Source of the DNA: Anoplolepis gracilipes
Lineage: Eukaryota; Arthropoda; Insecta; Hymenoptera; Formicidae
DNA: 64,000 bases
NCBI RefSeq assembly: GCF_047496725.1
Contig: NC_132975.1
Location: 4,597,501-4,661,500, forward strand
Direction of reading: 5' to 3'
Shown here: piece after piece, positions 13,030-57,681 of the stretch
How positions within the stretch are numbered: the first letter of the stretch is position 1
How the letters are laid out: every line of letters starts with the position of its first letter
Made by a program: the position numbers and the translations under genes
Notes under the pieces: model-generated
Database searches by the model: none
The model's input: the letters and a program-made list of their open reading frames with translations, nothing else
Told to the model about the DNA's origin: nothing

Positions 13030-14440
13030 TATCTTAGATAAATTGTCAATAATTGGTAAATATGCTTCATTTAATTTATCAGTGTCGCTCTAGAGATTTA
13101 AGGCGTTTTTTAGCGTTTTATGTGAATCATCTCAAATATCAATTTTTTCCCGAAAAACGGTTCTTCATCTAAGACTTCAACATCATCCCAATTAAAATCA
13201 TGATTTAAAAATCTATGATTCACAATGACAGACATATAATTCTTTTTATGTTCTTTGATTTTAATTTTTAATAAACGTCCTGTTTGTCCTACGTAGGAAG
13301 CGTCACAATTTTTACAATTAATTTTGTATACTATATTATTTTGTATGTCCTTTTGTAGGTTGTCTTTCCCAACTTTTATAAATTTACATAAATTATTTAT
13401 TTCAGTGTAGGACAATATTACATCTAGATCGTTGACACAAAATCGAAATCTTTCCGAGATATCCTTAATGTATGGAATGTTAAAATATGAGGTTTTCTTT
13501 CTAACTCCATTGTTAACGTCATTATTGAATGTCCTATTGTCGAAGCTTTTGTCATTTATAAATAAAAATAACTTTTTGGACTTTCTTTAATAGTATAAAA
13601 AATAAGCGAAAGAGGATGTCCATTATCTACAAGAATTTTGATAATTAGTTCGTTTGTCTGATGAAATCTTGGAAAACCGAAAAAACTTTATTGGTTACAC
13701 TAATCATAGTGCCTCGTTTATGCAAAGGTGTTGCGACTCAGAATGTAGATACCGTCCAGAAAAAGTAGATTTGTGAAACCAATTAAATTGAATGAATTCA
13801 TTGTTTAAAATAATCATAAGGTCAAGAAAATTCAATCGGTTGTCGTCTTCTTCCTTGTTAGATGCTAAGAATGAAATATGTTTACAATTGTATCAAGTAT
13901 TGAGGGAGAAGCTGCCAACGCAATATCGTCAACATATCTTCTATTAAATGGAAGGATAACTGGGAGAGCCACGGCAGACCTATTTTATAGATCTTGCAGC
14001 GTGATATCCGCAATGATAGGAGAGAGTGGAGAGCCCATAGGCGTGCCACTCAATGTCTGTTGGTAGCAAATGTCGTTACCCAGATAGAACAGAAAGTCAC
14101 AATAACGTCAAAATACGTCAAAATGACAAAAAAATGATCAAAAAGCGAGTTTTTGTAGTTACATCCTCGTCATTTTGACGTTACTTTGATATTATCGTGA
14201 CTTTCTGTTCTATTTGAATAAACATAAAATACGTAGAATTCATAACAAACCGTACAGCAATTACAAATTCTTCGCGCAGTATTGAACACATTTTTTCAAT
14301 GCAGTCCCATCGTTTTATAATACTATCGATAGCCATATCTAACGGTATGTTAGTAAATAGTGATACTACGTCTAGCGAAACTAGTTTGATATGTCCGTCA
14401 ATGTGTAAACCATTGAGTTTTCTTACTTGTCGACCGCTAT
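13030..14440 (-). mobile_element. Penelope-like element fragment (RT plus GIY-YIG), broken
   Basis: Minus sense: RT motif A (LVSLDVVSLFTNIPLDMAID) near 14400-14330; GTPMGSPLSPIIADI near 14050-14010; a GIY-YIG domain at 13415-13110 (VYKINCKNCDASYVGQTGRL, HDFNWDDVEVLDE). The terminal ALNL..DTDKL..Y block sits in another frame, ending near 13033. The RT is interrupted by a palindromic MITE (14084-14213) and by frameshifts, and the element is 5'-truncated near 14440. Confidence 0.85.
14084..14213. mobile_element. Small palindromic MITE inside Penelope RT
   Basis: Ends ATAGAACAGAAAGTCAC and its inverted copy, with further mirrored CGTCAAAATGAC boxes. RT codons resume on each side (FMFIQ / GNDICYQQ), so this is a later insertion. 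No target duplication could be assigned. Confidence 0.7.
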
Positions 14441-15379
14441 TACTAAACTGGATTATTATGAAATAGGGATTGAAAAATTGGTTGAAATTACTTCACGCCC
14501 TATATCCGCGTTGGCTCTTTTCTACTTAATTATTTCTGTATTTGTATTACTTCATAAAATATATTTGTAATCGCATAGTTTATAAAAACAAATTATGATA
14601 AAATGTTATGTGTGGCCAACTTTACGATAGTAAGAGAAAATGCGTGCTTCGAGATCATAACTGAATTGCTATTAGCCCCGTTAGTTTTTTTTTTCTTCAA
14701 TATAGACTTTTAGTATTGGTTTTAGTTAGTCCATCAAGTTAAGTGCTTTAACATGGATTGAACTTCCTGGGGAATCAAGTTTTTTGTAATCTCAGAGATT
14801 TATTAGGAAGGCGTGGATTTTTAATTTCCGCAGTTGCTTTTATTACCTTTTATCAAGACAAATATTAGACTGTTATATTTGGTATCTTAGATCTTGAATA
14901 TTTGTTAAAGATAACTTAATAATTTTTATAATGATCTTTATTATCATAGAGAGAGAAAGAGAATAAAGTAAAAACATATTATGTAATACATAAAATATTT
15001 TATAAAAAATTTAATAAAGATCAAATTTATGTAAGTGTGATTTAGTAAAAGAATAAAAATTTTAATAGATAATGTAATAATAACAAAATAATTTTAGTAT
15101 AAAATGTAATAAAAAAAATTTTTTTTTAATGATTTGATATGTTAATAGATCTGTTAGTAAGAGAAAAAAAAGCATTAAAAACGATTTACTATATACAAAA
15201 AAATAACATAAAAAAGAACTTCAATATATAGATGATGATTCGATATAAAGAAAAAAAGATTTTGACAAGAAAGTTTGAATCTTTTAATCAATCTTTTAGC
15301 AAAAAAGTTTCAGTAATTGGAAAACAAAAATAAAATTAGTAAATAATTTAGTAGAAAATAATTTATATATATATATATA
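14441..15379. other. AT-rich stretch without recognised features
   Basis: Apart from scattered A/T runs, no ORF, repeat or splice structure was recognised. Confidence 0.45.
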
Positions 15380-15864
15380 CAGGGTGGACCATTTTAATCC
15401 ATCCAGTCGAATATTTCGAAAAACAAGCCCGGGAGAGAAAAATGTTTCAGACAAAAGTTGTATGATTTCGAGGGGGCCATAAGATGATACCATTGGTTTG
15501 ACCTTGAAAAGTCATTTGAAGCTCACGTCAAGGCCACTTCAAGTTTTTTAAATGGAACACCCTATATATTTTTACATATTCTTGTAGCTCGTCTCGAGAG
15601 CTTTCCAAAACACTTATGACAAAGTATTTTTCATTAAGCATTTTTTGAATTATAAGGCTTCAAAGTTGCAGTATTTTGACATAAAATACAAAATATCTCA
15701 TAAAATATTCATTTTTTGATTATCTTACTCTAATACTTTTATGCACAGAATAACGAGACGAATCAATTGGCATAATTAAAACACATAATTATGTTAAAGT
15801 AAAAATCTGAATTTGCAACTAACAGTTACACATTTTTATTTTGGATGGATTAAAATGGTCCACC

Positions 15865-15867
<3 letters not shown>
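15380..15867. mobile_element. Foldback family 1 copy, right arm mostly deleted
   Basis: Begins tataCAGGGTGGACC, follows the left arm to about 15840, then jumps to the last bases GGTCCACCCTGtata. It shows how full foldback copies collapse to ordinary MITEs. Confidence 0.8.
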
Positions 15868-15907
<40 letters not shown>

Positions 15908-15910
<3 letters not shown>

Positions 15911-16319
15911 GGTGTCCCGAAAATGCCGCTAAATATTTTAATGGCAAGTTCTTTAGAACATTTTAAGACGAAAAGTTTAATTCAAAAATGTTGAGGCTAC
16001 AATAGTTTTTAAACTGGAAGCAATTATTTCACGAATGATAGAGCTGAGATTTCACGCTCTCAGGTACGGCAAAATAACAAGTGCTAACATAATATTCATA
16101 ATATTGTGAAAAGGGCGCTATTTATGGGAGCACTTATATCACTTGTTATTTTGCCGCACCTGAGAGCGCGAAATCTCAGCCCTATCATTCGTGAAATATA
16201 ATTGCTGCCAGTTTGAAAACTATTGTAGCCTCGACATTTTTGTATTAAACTTTTCGTCCTAAAATGTTCTAAAGAACCTGCCATTAAAATATTTACCAAC
16301 ATATTTTCGGGACACCCTG
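15908..16319. mobile_element. Foldback family 2 (TACAGGGTGTCCCGAAAA)
   Basis: 412 bp, with arms of about 200 bp, ends CAGGGTGTCCCG and CGGGACACCCTG, TA flanks and an AT microsatellite either side. The ORF across it is not a gene. Confidence 0.82.
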
Positions 16320-16689
16320 TATATATATGTATATATATACACACATATATATCTCACGACGTAATTTTGAATCTAATAAATCACGTATTCTTTACTGTAC
16401 ATTCTTCAATTAATTATAATAAAAATTAAAATAAATAATTATACCATAAATTACTCAAGAAAATTATGAAAACTTATCAAAAATTTAATTAAAAGGGATA
16501 TCTGTGTAATTTTGAAACCATTTGTAATTACAATAAACCTCATCTGCATATTACAATTTCAAGATGTCATTAATTGATGCAAGCAATAAAGAAACACATT
16601 CAATGCGTTCATTAAAAACCATTAAAAGATGTAAAAAAAAGAAATAGTTGTAATTTCTTTAATTTCTAGAATTAGCATTCTGAATTAAT

Positions 16690-17010
16690 ATTTCTGTTCA
16701 GAAAAGAACAGAGGCGCAAAAGATGAAGGGAAAAAGAGGTGAAGGGTTAGGGGATGGTTGTTGTCCTTGAACGGCTCTTCGTAAGTGGAGGGGTGTGGTA
16801 GGGGATGTTGCAGCACCCTAGTTCTTCAATACATCTATTCCACCTCCTACTTGCCCCAGTAGTCGCCCATTGAACACAGTCGCGGTTGCACCAACCCAAG
16901 AGTGGCATATTCCGTCAATATTCGAAGGAGAAATAGCAATCGTGTCACGCAATTCAAAATTGATGAGAAGATAACAGCGATAAACTTTTACATTAAATCG
17001 CGTCATCGCA
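16690..17010 (-). other. GC-richer uncharacterised block with short minus ORF
   Basis: In an AT-rich setting this block carries a purine-rich stretch (gaaaaagaggtgaaggg) and a 62-codon minus ORF at 16818-17006 (RDTIAISPSNIDGICHSWVG). No splice structure or family is evident. It lies upstream of both the 17.5-kb ORF and DCX-EMAP, so it could be an untranslated exon, a promoter, or an old repeat. Confidence 0.25.
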
Positions 17011-17499
17011 ACATTTGCTTTTTGAATTTGATGAATTTAATGTCGAAACCAATGTAAATATATATAATATATATTTTTTATCAATTACTATCGTGACCAA
17101 AGTGGACCCACAACTTTGTTATTTTATAAAACATTTATCGTAACAACTTCTTGTACAATTTCTTTAATTTTTTCAGTAAAAAGATAACATTCTTCATCTT
17201 TGACTGCAGAAAATTATTGAAGATTGTTTAATTAAAAAAATGAAGATTAAAAATTGTTAAGACCAAGATAAGTAATATGAACTGAATTGAAATGGTAAAA
17301 ATATCTTGATCATGTAAGAATTGCGATTGTAATTAAAGTAAACTATCCTCCAATTTTTCGTCGTTTCACGAAGTCTTCATAATATAACTTTTCTCTGTAT
17401 TTTTATTAAAATATATTAATATTTTTTTTCGATGCTCGTAAAAGATTATATCAATTATTAAAGATTGGAAGAATCAAAATCGATTAAATTAAAGTTTTT

Positions 17500-17826
17500 T
17501 CACAAAATAAACAGTGAAAATAGTTTCTTATATATATAGATTATGAGTTTGTGATTCGTGCATTCGACATTGAAGGTCAAAAACAGTGAATTAAGTGAAT
17601 CTTCAGGGGTGGCAACGAGTTTATTAAAGTTCACAATTGAGTCGGCAAGTTCGTCTTCGTCCCGGTCGGGCGATCTGGGATCGGATTTTGGTGTCAGACA
17701 AGAACAAGTGGACTTCTGTAGCGATTCGGAACTTGAATCTTGTAATCCAGACTCCAGTTGCTGGACAGACAGTTTTGTCGTGTTAATGAGCGATTCCTTT
17801 GAAGTGATATCGCTACCGGTCGACAT
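17500..17826 (-). CDS. Hypothetical Ser/Asp-rich ORF, 108 residues
   Basis: I do not recognise this protein. It begins at an ATG with A at -3, 12 bases after a good minus-strand acceptor (aataatattttcag). It encodes an acidic, Ser-rich, probably disordered sequence (SPDRDEDELADSIVNFNKLV) with mixed codons and higher GC than its flanks. The last 12 or so residues (IIYIYKKLFSLFIL) run into an AT repeat, so the true end may be a missed donor. The + strand is also open here (from 17558) and could instead hold an upstream DCX-EMAP exon ending at ATACAG|gttctc, but it lacks an ATG and has a weak donor. Confidence 0.35.
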   Translation of the reverse strand: MSTGSDITSKESLINTTKLSVQQLESGLQDSSSESLQKSTCSCLTPKSDPRSPDRDEDELADSIVNFNKLVATPEDSLNSLFLTFNVECTNHKLIIYIYKKLFSLFIL

Positions 17827-18369
17827 GATACAGGTTCTCTGAAAATATTATTTATGTGACATATTTCAGATTTATTTAAATATGTGAGAAAAAATTTTAT
17901 AATCCACAGATATATATAATATCAAAATATAAGAAAAACATAAGAGAAGAAACCATTTCATCTTCTCTTTTATATCTCAACAATTCTCGATAGTATAACA
18001 TAGTAGGTGCTTTTCTTCAAGCTACGTAATCAACACAATATGATGTCGAGAGTATCGACATAGGTACTTTCCTAATAATACAAGATGACGTAACTAGACG
18101 TAACACGACATAATAAAATAAAGTTGAAACATTGAACATTTGTGTCTAAATAGCAACTATATACTGTGTATTCAATTGCATGACATAGTTTATCTATGTT
18201 TCCTTATTAAAAGCGTCCTAAATTAACAACATTAATGGTGATATTACTGAAAATGTTTCGAATGGGTACCGAAACGTCGATTAAATTTAATTTATGAAGA
18301 TTGTTTATATATTTTATATTTAAACCTTTAATTATTAATTTTTATAATAATTATAATTTTTTATAATAG

Positions 18370-50869
<32,500 letters not shown>

Positions 50870-51053
50870 AAAATAGAATTACTAAAAATAATATATTCAT
50901 TATATATTCATGTATTTGTAGCGATATAAGTACGAGGTGCTGGCGCCTCTTGATAAACTTTAAGCGATAAGGTGGCGCTCGTATTTTGAGATTAAACACA
51001 TATTAGAAATTCCCTCCGAATGATGAAAAGTATAAATATAATATGTGAAAGAA

Positions 51054-51063
51054 AATAAATAAA
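51054..51063 (+). promoter_or_regulatory. Polyadenylation hexamers of DCX-EMAP
   Basis: Two overlapping AATAAA hexamers lie 185-194 bp after the DCX-EMAP stop. The second lies within the 8-bp duplicated target (AATAAAAC) of the adjacent MITE, and a further AATAAA occurs in the right-hand copy at 51479-51484. Confidence 0.5.
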
Positions 51064-51065
51064 AC

Positions 51066-51478
51066 CAGTGAACTCTATCCTATACTGGAATGGCTAGTCC
51101 TTTGTTTGAAAATGTAAAGAACGAGAGGGAAAAAACGACCATCTCTCTTTTTTTTAATCTTGTACTATCCAAACAAAAACCGTTTTAAATGCTTATTTAA
51201 ATGTGCAGTAATAACCACTACTACAATCAGCTAATAAGTATAACATCAAAGAAATTATAAAGTGGAAAAGAAAGACAAGATTAACAATGTAACAATATTG
51301 TGCAATAAAGAATTGTATGAACTATAAACAATATGGTTTAGAAAGTAGAAAAGATTATAGAAAATCATTGGTCAATCAGAATTTGCTAAACAAGATGAGA
51401 GATGGCCGTTTTTTCTCTCTCGCTCTTCACATTTTCAAACAAAGGACTAGTCATTCCAGTATAGGATAGAGTTCACTG
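51066..51478. mobile_element. hAT-like MITE with 8-bp duplication AATAAAAC at the DCX-EMAP 3' end
   Basis: 413 bp. Perfect inverted ends CAGTGAACTCTATCC / GGATAGAGTTCACTG with arms of about 75 bp. AATAAAAC at 51058-51065 and 51479-51486 is the 8-bp duplication expected of hAT elements. Confidence 0.85.
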
Positions 51479-52014
51479 AATAAAACACACAAAAGTAACT
51501 AACAAAAGGAAATAACATAATATAATATGTAAAAAATTTTTATAAGCTTTAAGAAGCGTACAATTACAGACTCTCAAATTAGAATCTTTCTTTGCACTAC
51601 TTGACTTCTTACAAATTGAGATTTTTTTAACTAAAAAATGGTGGAAACAATCAGAAAATTTTAACATGTAACTAATTCATAAAAATAGTAGTTTCCTGTG
51701 TTACTTGCTAGAGAGCACTCATAAAGTGCATTCTATTTCACCGCCATTTTTGGCTAAAATTAGAATAGTAGCTAAACTTTAACTTGAGGGTCTCTCTGTT
51801 AAATATGCAAATTTATCTGGAACAGATCTTTACATTATATAATCAATATTATAAACATAGTAAGAATAGACCATTGAGTTATATAGACATATGTATATAA
51901 TATTATTCAATAGGATAAATAGAGTAGTTCTCATATGTTTACAATGTTTTGGTATTGAAGATAAAATAATTAGATAAAAGGTAGAATCTCTATCTTTTTT
52001 ATTTATTTTTGTTA

Positions 52015-52775
52015 GAAAAGAAACGAAGGTTTGGTTCATAGACAAATCTAGACGGAGCCTTAACTACCTTTTTGAACAAGGGGGGTACTGATAGAGGTAA
52101 AGGGGGTTAGACACAGACTTCGGTAAATCTCGGTTCGAAAGCATTCGGCTCACATATGCTTATGCGTTGTGTCGAGTTACGTTCGTTACTTAAGGCCGCC
52201 GCACACACTTTTACATAACGCATAATGCACATACATAAGAAAACTGATTGGCTATAAACACATGCATAAGGAATTCAACCAATCGAATTCCTTATGTATA
52301 TGCATTATGCGTTATGGAAAAGTGTGTGCTGCGGCCTTTACATTAGCAATAAACATAAATTTAATAAGTTAATTTTATTTAAGGGTCAGTAAACAAAAGC
52401 ACATATTGTTGTTTCGTTTTGTATTCATGTTTCTTTTTATTTATTTTAAATTTTATTTATTATGATTACATTTTGTATTCTTTTAAATGGCAATTATTTT
52501 TAAAGTTCTTCATAAATAAAGACTACAATTGCCGAGTAAAATATAAAATTTGAGCACATATCGATGTAACAGACGTAAGTCGTTGATATAAACAGAATAT
52601 ATAAGCCTTATACGCTCTGATCTGTAATCTCCGTAATACATTTCCGAGTGCTCACGAAATTGACCGAAGTCTGTGTCAACCCCCTCATGCCGCTGCTATC
52701 AGTTTCCTCTCGGGAAAAGGCCGTCTAGATTTGTCTATGGTTTGATTTTTTTATCCTTCGTTTCTTTCTATGTTT
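52015..52775. mobile_element. Foldback element ~760 bp with nested MITE
   Basis: Inverted arms (catagacaaatctagacgg / ccgtctagatttgtctatg; acacagacttcggt / accgaagtctgtgt). The interior holds the 52193-52337 MITE. No clean target duplication was seen. Confidence 0.65.
52193..52337. mobile_element. Harbinger-like MITE with TTA duplication
   Basis: 145 bp. Ends AGGCCGCCGCACACACTTTT and AAAAGTGTGTGCTGCGGCCT; TTA on both sides (52190-52192, 52338-52340), the 3-bp duplication of the PIF/Harbinger group. Confidence 0.75.
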
Positions 52776-52779
52776 CTTA

Positions 52780-54230
52780 TATTTGAGCTTTGAACTATTC
52801 TTATTATATTCGTAATTAATGTCATATCATTGTCCTTTACATGTAGTTTATATAAATATATAACTGTATAAATGTTTTTGTAAAGAGCTTCGTTGCAGGT
52901 CAACAAGTCTCTTTTACATGAGCTAGCCATTTTTATTCACGTATCTTTTAGATAATAGAAAAATGAAAGGAAACATGTTTTTTGTATTTATCGCAATAGT
53001 TAGTAAAAAGCGATTAGAATTGTCACTGCCAAGGCATTAATATAAAAAAGTTTTAACAATTAACGGTTAGCTTTATTTTTAAGTTTAACGCTTTTATGGT
53101 TAAGTTTCAAAAAATTTGTATCACATCGAAAATTCTTATCAAGTCGAAACTAAAAAGTCTATTGAAACAAATTTGCGTAATCACATAATATGTGTACATA
53201 GAGAAATTTATTAATATCAGATGTTCAATATAAAAGATATTTAATATTATTTACAATTAATATAAAGTATTATTACAATTTTCAGATTAATTAGTTAATC
53301 TTCTTAGTTAATCTTCTTTAAGTTAATATTCTTCTTTTAGTTAATATTCTTTCTGTTTTCTGAGTACTTATTATTTGTACTTATTGTACGGTTATGCAAA
53401 TCTGTTTAGATAGAAATTTTTGGTCCTTTGTCATGATTGGTCAATCAAACACTACTCTGCTCCAACGAATAGACTTTCAAAAGTAGGACTTCCGTATTTG
53501 CTATTTTCGGATTCCCTAATAATTACCATCGTACGTAAACATGTAGTAAAAATCTAGCAAAATCTCTATAATGCTTTAACAGCAAAGCCTAGATAAAAAG
53601 GACAGAAAATAAAAACAGAATCTTTGTTTCTCGGTTATTTGTTTTCTAATAGAGAGGAATAAAGATTCTGTCTATTTTGTCTGTTTTGTTTTCTTCTCTT
53701 TTTACGAGTCCTTCAGGACAGCGATCATGTATTTTTCTTTAAGAATAAAAATGTAAAAAAATTTTACTATAAAAATTAATGGTAAATTTTTTCATAGTTC
53801 ATGTTTCTGTCTTAAAGGCGACCATCTGGTTTGGAAACGATAAAAAAACAACGATTTTGTGAATTTTTTTTAGACAAACGGTTACTGTTATCAATTTCAG
53901 GTTTGTACATTTATTTTATTCATACTTTAAACAATATTCATGAATTTTTATATCATCAATGTGACATAGTTGAGACATTATATGTATATTACATAAGAAT
54001 TACCAATAAATCTTCCGTTACTTATAATTTATTGCGATAATTATACAATATAATTCCATTCATAAATATAACATGTGTTATATCATAATTATATTCGATA
54101 CAAATAATTGACGTTATTAAATAATAATAAATAACAATAATTAAATTTAAATAATTAATTTATAAAACTTAAGATATTAATAATTTAAGATATTTGGAAT
54201 TCTTATTTATTTATTATTAAATTATATCTT
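52780..54230. other. Intergenic AT-rich stretch
   Basis: A short imperfect inverted repeat at about 53590-53705 (agaatctttgtt / aataaagattct) is the only structure seen. Confidence 0.4.
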
Positions 54231-54234
54231 TTTT

Positions 54235-54468
54235 GTGTCTCAAATCGACACACAGAATAATTTTCTATTCATCCACCTGGTTTTCAAAAAATCAGTTTGT
54301 AACGATGCACCTCTTGGTTACCTGGCAGTAGACCAGCCAGAAGTCCGCCGTTCGGCAACCATCAGCTGGGTAGGGGCGGAGGCTCTTTTAAACTTTGCAC
54401 ACAGCCGTTACAGCGGCTTACAGCGAGGCGTTTCGACAAACAACGCGAAAGAGGACTGTAAAGTTTAA
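54235..54468 (+). other. GC-richer block with 77-codon + ORF, function unknown
   Basis: Only the segment 54300-54440 is GC-rich (VRRSATISWVGAEALLNFAH). No family is recognised, no convincing splice sites are seen, and it sits between foldback elements, so a transposon remnant is as likely as a gene. Confidence 0.18.
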
Positions 54469-54573
54469 TATTCTAAATCCCTTGTTGAGGATTGTACACT
54501 TAATACATACGTATGATAAATAAACAGATAAGAACAGACATACATATTTAGAGACAACAAAAATCAGTCATAG

Positions 54574-54638
54574 TATAATATGTGTGCGTGCGTGCGTGTG
54601 TGCGTGCGTGTGTGTGCGTGCGTGTGTGTGTGCGTGTG

Positions 54639-54676
<38 letters not shown>

Positions 54677-54677
54677 T
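54574..54677. repeat. (GT)n with GC variants
   Basis: About 100 bp of TG with interspersed CG (tgcgtgcgtg); ORFs over it are repeat translations. Confidence 0.9.
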
Positions 54678-55179
54678 TGTATCAGTTTATTGGTACACAT
54701 ATACATCACTTAATAAAGTACAAAACATTATTGCGTATAATCTTATTTTTTATTTTGGTAATATTTATTAAAGTAATATACACATATATATTTTATTAAA
54801 ATACTTTTTTATTGAAATTATTAAAACATTAAATTTTATGTGAAATAAAATATGCATTTTAATTCTATATGTACGTATATATTACTTCATAATATATGCT
54901 AAAGTGGAAAAAGATCACGTGCAGCTAATATCTAATAAAACATATTAATAAATCTATTATATGTTTCGTACTTTTGAGATCCACAATTATGGATCTAGTA
55001 CGGATACGAACCACAATTTGTGGATCTAGTACAGACTCGAACCAATCGGTCGTTTTACCGTGGCACTGGAAAATGGATCCAGCCACGTAGTTCCGTCAAC
55101 CGTAAAATGGATCCAGTTAGCGCCACTGTACGGCGAGGAAAAAGCGTTCCCTAAAAAACGGGGGCATGACTCCTCTCAG

Positions 55180-55317
55180 GGCCAATTTCACCATCGCCGG
55201 TTAACTCTAACTACAGGTTAAACTATATCTTTGTCTTTTTCAGATAAGTTTAAGAAAAAGAGACAAAGATATAGTTTAACCTAAGATTAGAGGTAACCGA
55301 CAATGGTGAAATTGGCC
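55180..55317. mobile_element. MITE with GGCCAATTTCACCA ends
   Basis: 138 bp near-perfect palindrome, flanked by ctcag at 55175-55179 and 55318-55322. Upstream (54975-55045) a short unit, tggatctagtacgga, occurs twice. Confidence 0.75.
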
Positions 55318-55328
55318 CTCAGTCTTCT

Positions 55329-56639
55329 AGCTCCGTAAAGTTAGCCGAACCACTTTGATTTTTTTATAATTAAAATTAACTAATTGTTTGGTCATCGTTT
55401 GTTCATGATTGGTCATCCAATTAAAACGTTTGGTTATTTATAGTGTTTTTTAAATTAAATAATTAAAATTTCGAACTAAAGTTAGCTGAACATTTTTATT
55501 TTTCGTTCAATCGAGTTAAACAAGAGCTTATTCGATGCAGAATCGTTAGGTCATCACGAATAAATTCTTTACAATGTTTGGTCATCCATAGTTTATCCGA
55601 AAAATGAAAAAAATCATGTACGGTAAAATGACGACGGGCGACGTATAGTGACATGAACGTGCGCTACGGTCATGCGCGCATGCGTTTTAGTAACTTACAC
55701 AAAATTTTAAATAAATCCTTTTTAATTTTAATAAATCCTTTTTAATAATGTAGCTATGCAAGTTGCAAACCCATGTGGAATCGTATATGCATTGCAAAGT
55801 ATATGCTTAGATGGGAATGCATAGGGGCTTCGCCCCGTCCCCATAAAAAAATATAACAAAACTTGAGAGCGTAGAAACTATCAAGGCTGACAGTACTGTG
55901 TGGAAGTTTCAATGTAAAATTTTAATTCAACCTATGTCCGAACTCTTACACTATATTTATAATTTTTTATTCATAATCTTACAAAATAAATACTGAATAC
56001 ATCAATGCACGATTCATTGAGCCATTTGCCTAACAGCGCTTCAGTCAAATAGCATTGAAACTTCCACACAGTACTGTCAGCCTTGGTAGTTTCTACGCTC
56101 TCAAGTTTTGTCATATTTTTTATAGAGGCGGGGCGAAGCCCCGTCCCCCTATACACTCCCATCTAAGCATGTACTTTGCAATGCATATACGATTCCACAT
56201 GGGTTTGCAACTTGCATAGAAACATAAAAGGATTTATTAAAATTAAAAAGGATTTATTTAAAATTTTGTGTAAGTTACTAAAACGCATGCGCGCGTGACC
56301 GCAGCGCACGTCCATGTCACTACACGTCGCTCGTCGTCATTTTACCGCACATAATTTTTTTCATTTTTCAAATAAACTATGGATGACCAAACGTTGTAAA
56401 GAATTTATTCGTGATGACCTAACGATTCTGCATCGAATAAACTCTTGTATAACTCGATTGGACGAAAAATAAAAATGTTCGGCTAACTTTAGTTCGAAAT
56501 TTTAATTATTTAATTTTAAAAAAACGATAAATGACCAAACGTTTTAATTGGATGACCAATCATGAACAAACGATGACCAAACGATTAGTTAATTTTAATT
56601 ATAAAAAAATCAAAGTGGTTCGGCTAACTTTACGGAGCT
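55329..56639. mobile_element. MULE-like foldback element, 1311 bp, 9-bp target duplication
   Basis: Ends AGCTCCGTAAAGTTAGCC and its exact inverse. Arms of about 585 bp surround a spacer of about 140 bp. cagtcttct at 55320-55328 and 56640-56648 is a 9-bp duplication, the length typical of Mutator-like elements. The arms include gcatgcgcg boxes and a ggggcttcgccccgtcccc hairpin. No transposase; the ORF at 55971 is chance. Confidence 0.85.
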
Positions 56640-56678
56640 CAGTCTTCTCCCTGATCGAAACAATTTTCCGTGCAACCT

Positions 56679-56970
56679 ATAGCTTAGTTTACACCGAGCA
56701 CTTGATACGCGTATTAAGTACTATACTAGCCAATCATGACCAGTCTTCTAAAGAATGGAATGGCTATGATTGGCCAGTAGTATTTAGTACGCGTATCAAA
56801 ATATGTCGGTGTAAGCTAAACCATAGGCTTTGTTTACACCGACATATTTTGATACGCGTACTAAATATTACTGGCCAATCACAGCCATTCCATTCTTGAG
56901 AAGACTGGCTATGATTGGTTAGTATAGTACTTGGTACGCGTATTAAGTGCTCGATTTAAACTAAGCCTAT
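56679..56970. mobile_element. Palindromic MITE ~290 bp (ATAGCTTAGTTTA ends)
   Basis: Inverted arms with repeated ACGCGTA boxes (gatacgcgtattaagtac / gtacttggtacgcgtatta) around a centre near 56824. It lies 30 bp from the MULE-like element's target copy. Confidence 0.75.
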
Positions 56971-56999
56971 GCGTATCATGCGCAACTTAGAATGCATCC

Positions 57000-57660
57000 T
57001 TATTATTGTATCATGATGTGTGACGGTCTATTTTTATGTAATCAAAAGATATAACATCTATATGCAAAATTTTTCACATGAATCTCTGATTGACTGTTAA
57101 TTACAAAATTTCTAAAATTCAGATAGGGATTCTTAAAAAAAAGTTCTCTATCCGATAATTAATGAATATATTTAACAAATTTCTGTCATATGAACGTAAT
57201 TATTCATAAAAAAAGAAAACAAAGTAACAATATAAAATAAATGAAAAATATTTAGTATAAAAAAAAAGTTGAAACTATTAAAGGTAATGCATGCTAATTA
57301 CTCAACCAATATTCTTTACTTTTTTAATGTTTATTAGTCACATATGTCTATTGTCATTCTTTATCTTCGAATAAATCACAGTTTGACAGCAGAAAATTTA
57401 TAATACTGAAGAAATAAAAATAAAACTAAAGCAAAAATTCTGTTTATTTCCTATGTTAAAGGACAAAAATGTGGGCAAAAATACGCCTTTTTTAATTTAT
57501 TAACATTTTAATATTTTCTTCATTCTTCTTTCTCTCTTTCTACCTCTTCTTTTTCTTCTTAGTCATCTTCTTTGCTTTCTTCTTTTTCTTAATTAATATA
57601 TCTTCATTTTTCTTTCTCGTTCTTTTATTTTTTCTTCCTTTTTGCAATTCTTATTTTACT
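57000..57660. other. Intergenic AT-rich DNA ending in CT-rich tract
   Basis: 57510-57665 is pyrimidine-rich (ttcttctttctctctttcta) and adjoins the MEPCE 3' end, where it would be purine-rich in the transcript. Confidence 0.5.
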
Positions 57661-57681
57661 TCTTTAGTTTATTTTTTTATT

